Numbered from the stretch's first letter, positions 27,266-35,863 are shown. The stretch: 39,214 nucleotides of DNA from an uncultured bacterium (GCA_903894565.1 CAITQP010000003.1:1-39214), one strand, 5' to 3'. Numbers and translations are program-made. The notes: generated by a model not told the origin, from the sequence alone.

Positions 27266-27277
27266 CAATGGTAGACT
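27249..27277 (+). promoter_or_regulatory. Promoter of the tsaC-like gene, inside the ychF 3' end
   Basis: TTGAGT (27249-27254, within the last ychF codons), a 17-nt spacer and TAGACT (27272-27277), 8 nt before ATG 27286. The element has the same -35 and spacing as the ychF promoter. Confidence 0.6.
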
Positions 27278-27285
27278 AGAGCGCT

Positions 27286-27837
27286 ATGAACGGGGCGAGC
27301 TCCAAAGTACTCACAATGCTCAAAAAAGGCGCTATCGGCGTCTTTCCAACCGACACGCTCTATGGAGTCGTGGGTAGTGCACTTTCAAAAAAGGCGGTTG
27401 AGCGGATATTTGCAGTCAAAGGCCGAAGTGAGGGCAAGCCACTCATCATTCTCATTTCTTCGCTCGACGATATCAAACGATTTGGTATCAACCTTTTGCC
27501 AGATCACGTCACGTACCTTGAGTCGGTGTGGCCCGGAGCATTTTCGATTATTCTTCCTTGCCCACACCAGAAATTTGCATATCTTCATCGTGGCACGAAG
27601 TCGCTCGCATTTCGTATGCCCAAGAAAAAGAGTCTGTGTGATTTTCTGAAAGTATCTGGACCACTCACTGCACCAAGTGCAAATCCCCAAGGACTCAAGC
27701 CTGCGCACACTATCGCTGAAGCCAAAAAATATTTTGCAGACAGTGTTGATTTTTATTTCGCCGGTGGACGCAAGACGGGGAAGCCATCACGCGTTGTGTC
27801 GCTCCTCTCTGGAAAACCACTCATACTTCGAAAATAA
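27286..27837 (+). CDS. tsaC: Sua5/YciO/YrdC family, probable threonylcarbamoyl-AMP synthase
   Basis: A 183-aa YrdC-domain protein. Members make threonylcarbamoyl-AMP from threonine, bicarbonate and ATP for the t6A37 modification of ANN-decoding tRNAs. Visible features are GVFPTDTLYGVVGSA near the N-terminus, the KGR block (FAVKGRSEGKPLIILIS), LAFRMPKK and the late TAPSANPQG loop, all in family order. The short form lacks the Sua5 C-terminal domain. It starts 20 nt after ychF but has its own promoter. It ends at a bidirectional terminator facing the DUF1003-like gene. Confidence 0.9.
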   Translation: MNGASSKVLTMLKKGAIGVFPTDTLYGVVGSALSKKAVERIFAVKGRSEGKPLIILISSLDDIKRFGINLLPDHVTYLESVWPGAFSIILPCPHQKFAYLHRGTKSLAFRMPKKKSLCDFLKVSGPLTAPSANPQGLKPAHTIAEAKKYFADSVDFYFAGGRKTGKPSRVVSLLSGKPLILRK

Positions 27838-27842
27838 GCAAA

Positions 27843-27875
27843 AATAAAACTCGTGATATCATCACGAGTTTTATT
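27843..27875. terminator. Bidirectional terminator between tsaC-like and DUF1003-like genes
   Basis: A perfect 15-bp stem (27843-27857 with 27861-27875, core AACTCGTGAT/ATCACGAGTT) with loop ATC and A/T-rich outer ends on both sides. It starts 5 nt after the plus-strand stop, and its right arm includes the minus-strand stop codon (27871-27873). Confidence 0.9.
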
Positions 27876-28386
27876 CTCCCAAAATACTACGATTCGTCGT
27901 GCCTCGGCGCTTCATTTCAGCGATTTCTTTTCCGAGTTCGCGAAGTGAGTGTTCGATTCGGTGAAGCATGGCTGGATCAATCGTAACTTCCTCTTCGGCG
28001 TCATCTTCTTGAATGTCTTCGACATCTTCTTGAATGTCATCGATATCTTTTTGAATTTCTTCCACGTCCTCCTGCATTTCTTCGACGTTTTCTTGAATTT
28101 CGTCGACATCTTTGGCCACCTCGCGAAGATGTTTACTCTGACGATTGACACTCATTTGAATAAAAATGGAAAGGTAGATAGCTTCGAGAGAGACAACGGT
28201 CGTTAACGCAAGCAAAATAGTATTGAGTTCGATACCGAAGAAGTATAAAAGGAAAGAAATGATGAAAATAGCTGTATGGAAAATGAGCGACGTCGTCGAG
28301 CCGACCCAGCGGGTCGCTCGGAACGAAATATATTCGAGCAAGGGTTCGTCTTTTTGCCTCGGAGGGGCTACTTTGCGCGCATTCAT
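27871..28386 (-). CDS. DUF1003-like membrane protein with acidic heptad-repeat tail
   Basis: A 171-aa protein with two transmembrane helices (about 33-50 and 55-77) and the stretch TVVSLEAIYLSIFIQMSVNRQ, which resembles the DUF1003 signature; the function of that family is unknown. A cytoplasmic coiled coil follows, built from five consecutive acidic heptads of the type DEIQENV/EEMQEDV/EEIQKDI/DDIQEDV/EDIQEDD, also visible as a 21-bp DNA repeat at about 28005-28110. The C-terminal part is basic (EMKRRGTTNR). It is transcribed divergently from the membrane protein at 28411 with overlapping promoters. Confidence 0.78.
   Translation of the reverse strand: MNARKVAPPRQKDEPLLEYISFRATRWVGSTTSLIFHTAIFIISFLLYFFGIELNTILLALTTVVSLEAIYLSIFIQMSVNRQSKHLREVAKDVDEIQENVEEMQEDVEEIQKDIDDIQEDVEDIQEDDAEEEVTIDPAMLHRIEHSLRELGKEIAEMKRRGTTNRSILGE
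28000..28113 (-). repeat. 21-bp tandem repeat inside the DUF1003-like gene
   Basis: About five imperfect 21-bp units encode the acidic heptads. Unit-to-unit similarity at DNA level (TCTTGAATGTC(A/T)TCGA(C/T)ATCT-like) suggests expansion by slippage. Copy number may vary between strains. Confidence 0.65.
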
Positions 28387-28393
28387 GTGATGC

Positions 28394-28426
28394 TATAGTA
28401 TACTACTTATATGGATACACAAACAA
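28394..28426. promoter_or_regulatory. Overlapping divergent promoters sharing a palindromic -10
   Basis: AGTATACT (28398-28405) is self-complementary and gives TATACT on both strands. On the plus strand TATACT ends 6 nt before ATG 28411. On the minus strand TTGTTT (28426-28421), a 17-nt spacer and TATACT (28403-28398) lie 11 nt before ATG 28386. A second plus-strand -10, TATAGT, overlaps at 28394-28399. Both genes encode membrane proteins. Confidence 0.6.
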
Positions 28427-28980
28427 CAATTACTCCTGTTACTAAGGGCGCAGGCTTCATGAAGTGGGCAGTTGTGGTCGCGATTGTGATTGTTTTGAAT
28501 CTTTTTTTCAATTATGCAATCTCGCTTGTTTACAAAGCACCAACGTGGGAAGAGTATATGCCGACCACACAAGTTGTTGAGACGATTACAAACAAGAGTG
28601 ATTGTTTGAGTGTTGGTGGCCAATGGACCGACTCAGATCCTCGTCTTCTCGACTCCACACCAACAAACACAAAGACTCCTGTTGTAACTGGGTACTGTGA
28701 TCCAAACTATACGAAACAACAGAATTTCAATTCTGCTCAAAAATCATACGATCGCACCGTATTTATTATTCTTGTTGTATTGGGTGTTGTATCTCTTGTC
28801 CTCGGCGCAATTCTCACCAATACGGTATTGCAACTTTCATTTTCCTGGGGTGGAGTTTTGTCTCTTGTTATTGCTTCGATGCGCTACTGGAGTGATGCAG
28901 ATAATGTGCTTAAAGTTATTATTCTCGCAGTTGCGCTTGGTGCCCTTATTTGGATTGCCGTCAAAAAATTAGCGAAATAA
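28411..28980 (+). CDS. Four-helix membrane protein, unknown function
   Basis: A 189-aa protein, not recognised. It has a hydrophobic segment at about 18-41, a polar extracytoplasmic loop with two Cys (DCLSVGGQW and GYCDPNY) that could form a disulfide, and three more hydrophobic segments (about 113-135, 138-155, 163-183), ending KKLAK. It is predicted to sit in the cytoplasmic membrane. It is followed by leuS after 6 nt and probably shares its transcript; no functional link to leuS is implied. Confidence 0.78.
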   Translation: MDTQTTITPVTKGAGFMKWAVVVAIVIVLNLFFNYAISLVYKAPTWEEYMPTTQVVETITNKSDCLSVGGQWTDSDPRLLDSTPTNTKTPVVTGYCDPNYTKQQNFNSAQKSYDRTVFIILVVLGVVSLVLGAILTNTVLQLSFSWGGVLSLVIASMRYWSDADNVLKVIILAVALGALIWIAVKKLAK

Positions 28981-28986
28981 AACTGT

Positions 28987-31608
28987 ATGAAAGCGTACGA
29001 TCATAAAAAAATAGAAAAGAAATGGCAGAAGACATGGCAGGAAAAGAAAACCTACCAAACACTGTCAGCGAAATCTGCCAAAGGAAAGAAACCATTCTAT
29101 GTGCTTGATATGTTTCCGTATCCGTCTGGTGCGGGATTGCATGTTGGACACCCACGTGGATATATCGGATCTGATGTGATCGCACGTAAAAAGCGCATGG
29201 AAGGATTCAATGTGTTGCACCCAATGGGATATGATGCGTTTGGACTTCCTGCGGAACAATACGCAATCGCAAACAAAATTCATCCACGCAAAGCGGTGCT
29301 TGATAACGTCAAAACGTTTGAACGACAATTGTCAGTTATTGGCTTTTCATTTGACTGGAATCGCACCGTCAATACAACTGACCCTGAGTATTACAAATGG
29401 ACACAATGGATTTTTCTCAAAATCTATAATTCGTGGTTTGACCTTTCAAAAAATAAGGCACGGCCAATAGAGGAACTTGTTGCTGTTTTTGCAAAAAAAG
29501 GAAGTGAAGGGGCCTCCGCAGCGCATCATTCAAAGCGTGCGTTTTCAGCGAGTGAATGGCGTGCAATGAGTGCACTCGATCAGCAAACAGTACTCATGGA
29601 ATATCGCCTCGCCTACGAAGGATATTCTGAGGTCAATTGGTGTCCAGAAATGGGCACAGTACTCGCAAACGATGAGATTGTTGATGGTCCCAATGGTCCG
29701 GTCTCAGAACGCGGTAGTTATCCTGTTGAAAAGCGTTCAATGCGTCAGTGGTTTATGCGTATTACTGCGTATGGTGACCGTTTGATTGAAGATCTCGACG
29801 GACTGTCGTGGCCAGAGCATATCAAGGAGATTCAGCGTAACTGGATTGGTAGGTCAGAAGGACTTTTGTTCCGCGCGCCAGTAAAAGATAGTGATATCGT
29901 GATTGAAACTTTCTCTGCTCATTTCGAAGCATGCCACGCAGATACATTTGTCGCGATCGCTCCAGACCACCCGCTTCTCTCGACGTTGCTCGAAGGTGTC
30001 ACAAACAAAAGTGAAGTGCTTGCGCAAGCAAAAGCGATAACTCAGAAACGAGAAGCACTTGGTGACAAATATAAAGAAGTCGAAGGAGTTTTTACTGGCC
30101 GATATATTGTTGACCCACTGGGTAATGGTGATTTGCCAATTTGGATTGCGAGTTTCGCACTTAAAGATTATGGTACCGGCATCGTAAAATGTTCTGCTCA
30201 CGATGAGCGTGATTTCGCGTTTGCAAAAAAATACGATATTCCACTCAAAGCAGTGATGTTTCCTCGCGATGAAGCGCTTCGTGCACAGGTTCAAAATTTT
30301 GAAATATGTTTTTCTGATTCAGGAACGGGTGTGTTGACTGAGCCGAAAGAATTTAAAGGACGCGTCGCGCACGAAGTGCGCGACGCTGTTGCCGAGTATG
30401 CGGTAAAGCATGGTTTCGCAAAACAAAAAGTGAGTTACAAAATCCGCGATGCCGTCTTTGCACGTCAACGTTACTGGGGAGAACCAATTCCACTTTCAAA
30501 AGATACGGAAGGAATTCTTCATGAAGTGTCAGAAAAGAAATTGCCACTCGAGCTTCCAAATGTAAAAAGCTATGAACCATCGGGTACTGGGGAGAGTCCA
30601 CTTGCGAGTGTTCCCACATGGACCCGGGCTGGATATGAGACCAATACGATGCCAGGTTGGGCGGGAAGTTCATGGTATTTCTTGCGCTACGTTGACCCAA
30701 AAAACAAAAAGGCCTTTGCTGGCGAAGCTGAACTTGATTACTGGTTTAATAAAAAACATGTCGGAGGCGTCGATGTGTATGTTGGGGGTGCGGAGCACGC
30801 CACCGGCCATTTACTGTATTCGCGTTTCTGGCACAAGGTTCTCTTTGATTACGGATTGGTTCCAACAAAGGAGCCTTTCCAGTTGCTACGCAATCAGGGA
30901 ATTATCCTCGCGTCTGACGGACGCAAAATGAGTAAGCGTTGGGGAAACGTTGTTAATCCCGACGAAATTGTTGGCACGTACGGTGCTGACACGCTTCGCT
31001 TGTACGAAATGTTTATGGGGCCGTTTGATGCCAGTCTTCCTTGGAGTACGGAGAGTATTATTGGTTCGAGACGCTTTATCGAACGAGTATGGCGTTTCGC
31101 TGAAAAAATAGAGACTGCTCAAAATGGAAAACAAAACCAAAGCGAACCTTCGTATGAGCAGGCGCTTCATAAAGCAATCAAAAAAGTCACTGAAGATATT
31201 GAAAACTTTGGTTTCAATACCGCGGTGTCGGCCATGATGATTTGTTTAAACGAAATGGAAAAGGCCGACTATGTGAGTGTTGCTGACTACAAAAAATTCT
31301 TGCAATTGCTTGCGCCTTTTGCTCCGCACGTTGCAGAAGAATTATGGGAATTATTTGGTGAAAAGAAATCTATTCATGTATCTGGATGGCCATCATACGA
31401 TGAATCAAAGCTTGTTTCTGATACGGTGACGATTATGGTTCAGGTGAATAGCAAGAATCGTGCAGAGTTACAGATTTCTCGAGACATGTCGAGCGATGCA
31501 GTGAAAGCACTCGCTCTTGCTTCAGAAAAGGTTCAAACAGCGCTTGCAGGTATGATTCCAAAGAAAATAATTTACGTACCTGGCCGCTTGGTAAATATTG
31601 TTGCATAG
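28987..31608 (+). CDS. leuS: Leucyl-tRNA synthetase
   Basis: An 873-aa class I synthetase that charges tRNA-Leu. The HIGH motif appears as HVGH (52-55, in PSGAGLHVGHPRGY) and KMSKS as KMSK (647-650, in DGRKMSKRWGNV). The central editing domain and the C-terminal anticodon-binding domain are present; length is typical. A segment near residues 155-200 (KARPIEELVAVFAKKG...) is longer than in the E. coli enzyme and resembles the insertion seen in some other bacteria. A perfect 11-bp palindrome lies inside the gene at 30362-30386 without breaking the frame. Translation probably follows the upstream membrane protein gene directly. Confidence 0.97.
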   Translation: MKAYDHKKIEKKWQKTWQEKKTYQTLSAKSAKGKKPFYVLDMFPYPSGAGLHVGHPRGYIGSDVIARKKRMEGFNVLHPMGYDAFGLPAEQYAIANKIHPRKAVLDNVKTFERQLSVIGFSFDWNRTVNTTDPEYYKWTQWIFLKIYNSWFDLSKNKARPIEELVAVFAKKGSEGASAAHHSKRAFSASEWRAMSALDQQTVLMEYRLAYEGYSEVNWCPEMGTVLANDEIVDGPNGPVSERGSYPVEKRSMRQWFMRITAYGDRLIEDLDGLSWPEHIKEIQRNWIGRSEGLLFRAPVKDSDIVIETFSAHFEACHADTFVAIAPDHPLLSTLLEGVTNKSEVLAQAKAITQKREALGDKYKEVEGVFTGRYIVDPLGNGDLPIWIASFALKDYGTGIVKCSAHDERDFAFAKKYDIPLKAVMFPRDEALRAQVQNFEICFSDSGTGVLTEPKEFKGRVAHEVRDAVAEYAVKHGFAKQKVSYKIRDAVFARQRYWGEPIPLSKDTEGILHEVSEKKLPLELPNVKSYEPSGTGESPLASVPTWTRAGYETNTMPGWAGSSWYFLRYVDPKNKKAFAGEAELDYWFNKKHVGGVDVYVGGAEHATGHLLYSRFWHKVLFDYGLVPTKEPFQLLRNQGIILASDGRKMSKRWGNVVNPDEIVGTYGADTLRLYEMFMGPFDASLPWSTESIIGSRRFIERVWRFAEKIETAQNGKQNQSEPSYEQALHKAIKKVTEDIENFGFNTAVSAMMICLNEMEKADYVSVADYKKFLQLLAPFAPHVAEELWELFGEKKSIHVSGWPSYDESKLVSDTVTIMVQVNSKNRAELQISRDMSSDAVKALALASEKVQTALAGMIPKKIIYVPGRLVNIVA
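30362..30386. repeat. GC-rich perfect palindrome inside leuS
   Basis: GCGTCGCGCAC and its exact complement enclose GAA (TTC on the other strand). This is an 11-bp stem within codons for GRVAHEVRDAV, in frame. It has the same CTTCG-centred design as 6673-6709 and 37306-37332. Confidence 0.7.
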
Positions 31609-31612
31609 TTGA

Positions 31613-31641
31613 TTGCTCCGTCTGGTTCCGTGGGATATACT
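31613..31641 (+). promoter_or_regulatory. Promoter of the O-antigen-ligase-like gene
   Basis: TTGCTC (31613-31618), a 17-nt spacer and TATACT (31636-31641), 11 nt before ATG 31653. It lies directly after the leuS stop and separates this gene from the leuS transcript. Confidence 0.65.
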
Positions 31642-31652
31642 GGGTAGATATT

Positions 31653-33989
31653 ATGCTCAAAAAGAACTTCCGTCTCTGTGACAATATCGCTCGATTTTCG
31701 TTGCTCGCAACTGTGTTGCTTACGATAATCGCCTTTGTTCCTGGGGGCTTTGTATCCATAGTACTCTTAAAAGGATATGTACTGGTAGTTGGAGTCTCGG
31801 TTGCGTTTGTCGCCTGGCTTATGGGACGACTGATGGAAGGGGCCGTTACGTTTTCACGTTCGTGGATACTTATTTCGACCGGAGTATTACTTGTCTCGAT
31901 TCTAGCATCAACCTTTTTTTCGAGTACACCATATTTGTCGTTGTTTGGTGAGCAGCTTGATCAAGGAGCATTCGTACCATTCGCTTTTATGTGTGTCGGT
32001 TTGTTCCTCGCTTCTCAATTGTTTCAGGATAAAAAATCTCTTTCTTATTTCTTTTCGTCAGCTTATGTTTTGTATGGTGTCATTGCTCTGTATCAGCTCG
32101 CGCATTTGTTTTTTGCGCGCGCACTTTCGTTCGGTATGTTTACAGCGAATGTCTCAACACCGCTTGGTTTGTGGAGTGACTTTGCATATCTCTCAGGTGC
32201 GATGCTTATTGGAGCAGTGATTGTGCATGAATTCTTTCATTTACCCAAAATAATCCGATCGCTCATGTTTAGTGCTGGGGTACTTGCACTTTTTTTCGTT
32301 GCGACTACAAATATTTTACTTGTATGGATGTTGGTCGGTCTTTCGATGTTATTGATACTCGTCTACCGCCTTCTTTTTAGTGAAGAAACCGATGGTTCAC
32401 GTTTTCCAATCGTCTCATTTCTTCTTACTCTCGGGGCACTTTTCTTTAGTATTACGAACGCAAGTTTTGGGGGAAGACTCGCAAGCTTACTGCATGCGTC
32501 ATATCTTGGTGTTGATCCAAGTTTTTCAGTTACAGTCCATGTTGCATACGAATCAATAAAAGCGCACCTTATTTTTGGAGCGGGCCCCAATCGATTTTTT
32601 CATGAATGGATTGCATATCGTCCGTTGTCAGTGAACGCGAACATGTTATGGAATAGTATATTTTCATTCGGTTCGAGTTTTCTTTTGACGATTACTACGC
32701 TCGCAGGTATTTTGGGTGTATTGAGCGGTCTATTTTTTGTAGGATCATTTTTCTACGAAGGTTGGAACAATCTTTTTCGACAGAGTTTTCGTACTCAAAA
32801 TGAGCGTATACACCCAGGTATTTTTGCGACTTTTGTGCTGACACTGTATTTCTTTCTTATTATCTTGTTTGCTTCACCAGGAACGGGAATTACCTTCCTT
32901 TCCTTTTTCTGGATTGGACTATTCATTGCAGTATTGAGTAGCGCTGGATTGATTGAGAAGCATACATTTGAATTCGCACAAAAAAAATTCTTCGGCGTAA
33001 TTGCAATTTGTGTCGTCGTTCTCGGGGTAACAGTTTCTTTTTTGAGTAGTATCGGAGCAACAAAGCGTCTTATTGTAGCTGTACATTATGCGAACGGTGT
33101 TCATTCTGCGAATGCAGGGAATGTTGCCGAAGCTGATCTTCAGTTTATGAGAGCAATTACCACCGTTGATCTTCCAAGTATTGAACGTGATCGTGTGCAG
33201 CTTGCAGTAGATACAATACAAGCTGAGTTTACGAATGTTCCATCAAATACAGCGCAACTTTCAGTTGATTCAAGAAACACGATTCAAAACGCGATCAAGG
33301 TTGGAACGGCGGCATCACTTGCTGCTGTGTCACTCGACCCGAGCGATGTACAAAATTATCTTGTGTATGGAGATTTTATGAGATCACTTTCTCCGTTGAA
33401 AATTCAGGAGTCTTTTAATAATGCACGAGATGCATACTTGAAAGCAGTGAATGTCGCGCCTAATTACCCAGTGTCATATTACGATCTCGCGCGATTGTAC
33501 GCTGGTAGCGGAGATTCAAAAAATGCAACGGTCTATGCTACCCAAGCACTCGCTATTAAGCCAAATTACGAAGAGGTGTTTTACCTCGAGGCACAACTGG
33601 CGCTTGCACAGTCTGACGTTGATACCGCGGTAACTATTCTTAAAAAAGCTATTTCAACTGACCCAAGTAATTCCCAGATATATTCAGAGCTTGGACAAGT
33701 GCAATATAAAGCAGGCAGATATACTGATGCCGTTGCTTCATTTGGAAGTGCTACGGCTCTCGATTCGAGCGATACGAATTCTTGGTATTATCTCGCTCAG
33801 GCTTTTGCCAAGACGGGGGACCAGAAGGAAGCAAGTATGATTTTGACGGCACTTCATGCTCGATATCCAGATAATAAAGATATTTCAAATGCTTTGCTTT
33901 CATTAACAACGCCTACGGTAGCACCGACCGTGCTCGATACATCAAAGATGAAAAAATCGTCGACGGTAATTCCAAAAGCAAAGAAATAA
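31653..33989 (+). CDS. O-antigen-ligase-like polytopic membrane protein with TPR domain
   Basis: A 778-aa protein. The first ~470 residues hold about 11-12 transmembrane helices and the loop LIFGAGPNRFFHEWIAYRP, which resembles the conserved periplasmic loop of Wzy/O-antigen ligase-type proteins. The C-terminal ~280 residues are soluble TPR units (NAPNYPVSYYDLARLYAGSG-like, ALAIKPNYEEVFYLEAQLA, ALDSSDTNSWYYLAQAFAKTG), with at least three full repeats, and end with a basic tail. A role in surface polysaccharide or glycan transfer is plausible; the substrate is unknown. murJ starts at the next base (TAAATG), so the two are likely translationally coupled. Confidence 0.82.
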   Translation: MLKKNFRLCDNIARFSLLATVLLTIIAFVPGGFVSIVLLKGYVLVVGVSVAFVAWLMGRLMEGAVTFSRSWILISTGVLLVSILASTFFSSTPYLSLFGEQLDQGAFVPFAFMCVGLFLASQLFQDKKSLSYFFSSAYVLYGVIALYQLAHLFFARALSFGMFTANVSTPLGLWSDFAYLSGAMLIGAVIVHEFFHLPKIIRSLMFSAGVLALFFVATTNILLVWMLVGLSMLLILVYRLLFSEETDGSRFPIVSFLLTLGALFFSITNASFGGRLASLLHASYLGVDPSFSVTVHVAYESIKAHLIFGAGPNRFFHEWIAYRPLSVNANMLWNSIFSFGSSFLLTITTLAGILGVLSGLFFVGSFFYEGWNNLFRQSFRTQNERIHPGIFATFVLTLYFFLIILFASPGTGITFLSFFWIGLFIAVLSSAGLIEKHTFEFAQKKFFGVIAICVVVLGVTVSFLSSIGATKRLIVAVHYANGVHSANAGNVAEADLQFMRAITTVDLPSIERDRVQLAVDTIQAEFTNVPSNTAQLSVDSRNTIQNAIKVGTAASLAAVSLDPSDVQNYLVYGDFMRSLSPLKIQESFNNARDAYLKAVNVAPNYPVSYYDLARLYAGSGDSKNATVYATQALAIKPNYEEVFYLEAQLALAQSDVDTAVTILKKAISTDPSNSQIYSELGQVQYKAGRYTDAVASFGSATALDSSDTNSWYYLAQAFAKTGDQKEASMILTALHARYPDNKDISNALLSLTTPTVAPTVLDTSKMKKSSTVIPKAKK

Positions 33990-35672
33990 ATGATACGTAA
34001 GTTACTCGACATGGTGAACCGCCGATTCCAAGGAATGCACGAAGCAGCGATTCTGCTCGGAGTGTTTTCTCTCGTGTCGCAACTTATCGGTTTATTCCGT
34101 GATCGGATGCTTGCGCATATGATTGGCCCCGGACCCAAACTCGATGTGTACTATGCTGCGTTTCAGATTCCCAATTTTATTTTTATTTCAATCGCTTCGC
34201 TTGCATCAATTACCGTATTGATGCCGTTTCTTGTTGAACGAATGGATGGTAACGGGCAAGAGTCAGCACGCAGATTTTTTAGTGACGTGCTCTCTGGTTT
34301 TTTCCTTTTGCTTGTGACCGTCTCAGTAGGTGTATTTTTCTTGATGCCGTGGCTCTCGCGTATTATTGCTCCCGGATTTTCCGCGGACCAACTCCATGAG
34401 CTTGTTGCTGTCAGTCGCATCATGCTCCTGTCACCAATATTCATGGGTCTTTCAAACATGCTCGGTACCGTGACTCAACTCTTGCGAAAATTTTTTGTAT
34501 TTTCACTTTCTCCAATTTTTTACAACGTAGGTATTATTCTTGGAATTGTCTTTTTGTATCCAAGGTACGGTGTCGCAGGCCTTGCTATTGGAGTCGTGTT
34601 TGGTGCATTGCTTCATTTACTTATACAAATCCCTACACTTTTTTCTGCTGGCTTTGCCCCTACGTTTACGGCAAGACTTTCGCGTTCAACACTTCGACAA
34701 GTTGTTGCGCTCTCGCTCCCACGTACGCTCGGAATCTCGATGAATAGTCTCGCGCTGCTTGCTATCGTAGCGATTGGCTCAACACTTACGTCAGGTTCTA
34801 TTTCTATTTTTAATTTTGCACTCAATCTTGAAACGACTCCGGTTGGTATTATTGGTATTTCCTATGCAGTGGCGTCGTTCCCGATTTTGTCCGAAGCATT
34901 CGCACGAGGGGAGAAAGAGAAGTGGCAGAGCTGTATTCTTTCGGCCACACGCCAGATTATTTTTTGGTCACTCCCACTCACTGCCTTACTCATCGTGCTT
35001 CGTGCACAGATCGTTCGAGTAACGCTTGGCACAGGGGCGTTCAGTTGGGCAGATACCAAGCTCACGGCAGCGTGTTTTGCTCTTTTTACAATCGGGCTCA
35101 TTGCACAAAATATGGTTCTCGTTTCTACCCGCGCATTTTACGCCGCACATAATACAAAGACTCCACTCTACATCAATGCAGTTTGTTCCATCGGGATTAT
35201 CTGTCTTGCGTTCTTTTTGAAATATGAATTTTTGAATATTCCAATGTTCCGTTATTTTATTGAATCACTTTTGCGTGTTGGTGACGTTCCTGGAACGTCG
35301 GTGCTCATGCTTCCGCTTGCGTATTCGCTCGGTACGCTCGTGAACGCGCTCTTGCACTGGGTAGATTTGCGCAAGCGTTATCTCGACACGACTGGCACGC
35401 TTCCGCGTGCCACGTTTGAGGCCATCGGCGCCTCATTCGTGACAGGTGCGGTCGCCTACGGCTCCCTCAACGTTCTCTCAAACGTCTTTTCTATGCACAC
35501 ATTCTGGGGCGTGCTCATGCAAGGGGGCCTCGCGTGTCTCGCAGGGACCATAGCGGGCATCATGGTACTTGCGCTTCTCAAGAGTGAATCACTTTTTGAA
35601 ATCTGGTCTGCTTTTCGCAAAAAATTCTGGCGTGTTGACCTCGTCACTTCCGAGGAGTTATCAACAAAATAG
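33990..35672 (+). CDS. murJ: Lipid II flippase MurJ (MviN)
   Basis: A 560-aa MATE/MOP-fold membrane protein that moves lipid II across the cytoplasmic membrane for peptidoglycan synthesis. It shows the expected run of about 14 hydrophobic helices, the N-terminal block AILLGVFSLVSQLIGLFRDR, and the conserved SxxxGFFR-like region replaced by LIGLFRDRMLAHMIGPGP. The first ATG directly follows the previous stop; ATG 34011 (MVNRRFQG) is a possible later start. Presence of MurJ fits a cell with its own peptidoglycan, consistent with the peptidoglycan-binding domain on the giant surface protein. Confidence 0.93.
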   Translation: MIRKLLDMVNRRFQGMHEAAILLGVFSLVSQLIGLFRDRMLAHMIGPGPKLDVYYAAFQIPNFIFISIASLASITVLMPFLVERMDGNGQESARRFFSDVLSGFFLLLVTVSVGVFFLMPWLSRIIAPGFSADQLHELVAVSRIMLLSPIFMGLSNMLGTVTQLLRKFFVFSLSPIFYNVGIILGIVFLYPRYGVAGLAIGVVFGALLHLLIQIPTLFSAGFAPTFTARLSRSTLRQVVALSLPRTLGISMNSLALLAIVAIGSTLTSGSISIFNFALNLETTPVGIIGISYAVASFPILSEAFARGEKEKWQSCILSATRQIIFWSLPLTALLIVLRAQIVRVTLGTGAFSWADTKLTAACFALFTIGLIAQNMVLVSTRAFYAAHNTKTPLYINAVCSIGIICLAFFLKYEFLNIPMFRYFIESLLRVGDVPGTSVLMLPLAYSLGTLVNALLHWVDLRKRYLDTTGTLPRATFEAIGASFVTGAVAYGSLNVLSNVFSMHTFWGVLMQGGLACLAGTIAGIMVLALLKSESLFEIWSAFRKKFWRVDLVTSEELSTK

Positions 35673-35678
35673 GGTTTG

Positions 35679-35706
35679 TTGACATTGTGGCCATACAAGG
35701 TAGATT
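35679..35706 (+). promoter_or_regulatory. Promoter in the murJ-lepA gap
   Basis: A consensus -35 TTGACA (35679-35684), a 16-nt spacer and TAGATT (35701-35706) predict a transcript start near 35714. The next confident ORF is lepA, which has its own -10, so this promoter may drive the small RNA candidate. Confidence 0.6.
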
Positions 35707-35713
35707 TGATTCA

Positions 35714-35842
35714 AATAAAAAGAGATGGAAAAATTATTTCGGGCCACACATGGCCACCCAAAACCTCGAGGTCAGCATGCTGTTCGAGGATGATTAAATA
35801 AATATTGTATAACATTTAAAAAAAGGATCTTCGGATCCTTTT
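35714..35842 (+). ncRNA. Candidate structured small RNA
   Basis: The transcript predicted from the 35679 promoter would hold three hairpins: GGCCA/TGGCC with loop CACA (about 35741-35754), a longer one with outer arms CCTCGA/TCGAGG (35764-35769 with 35784-35789) and the inner palindrome CAGCATGCTG, and the terminator stem at 35821-35842. No known RNA family is recognised. A 22-codon frame (35725-35793) crosses it but would end in TGA, a stop not used by any assigned gene here. Length and ends are inferred. Confidence 0.45.
35821..35842. terminator. Terminator with TTCG tetraloop before lepA
   Basis: A perfect 9-bp stem (AAAAGGATC 35821-35829, GATCCTTTT 35834-35842) closes the very stable C(TTCG)G loop. 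An A run precedes and a T-rich stretch (to about 35852) follows, so it could work in both directions. It can end the murJ transcript or the small RNA. Confidence 0.85.
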
Positions 35843-35863
35843 GTAGTTTTTCAGGCATTTTTC

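Noticed and set aside
35725..35793. 22-codon ORF (MEKLFRATHGHPKPRG...) in the murJ-lepA gap
   Set aside because: It ends in TGA, which no assigned gene uses, overlaps two hairpins and has no Shine-Dalgarno; a non-coding RNA fits better.
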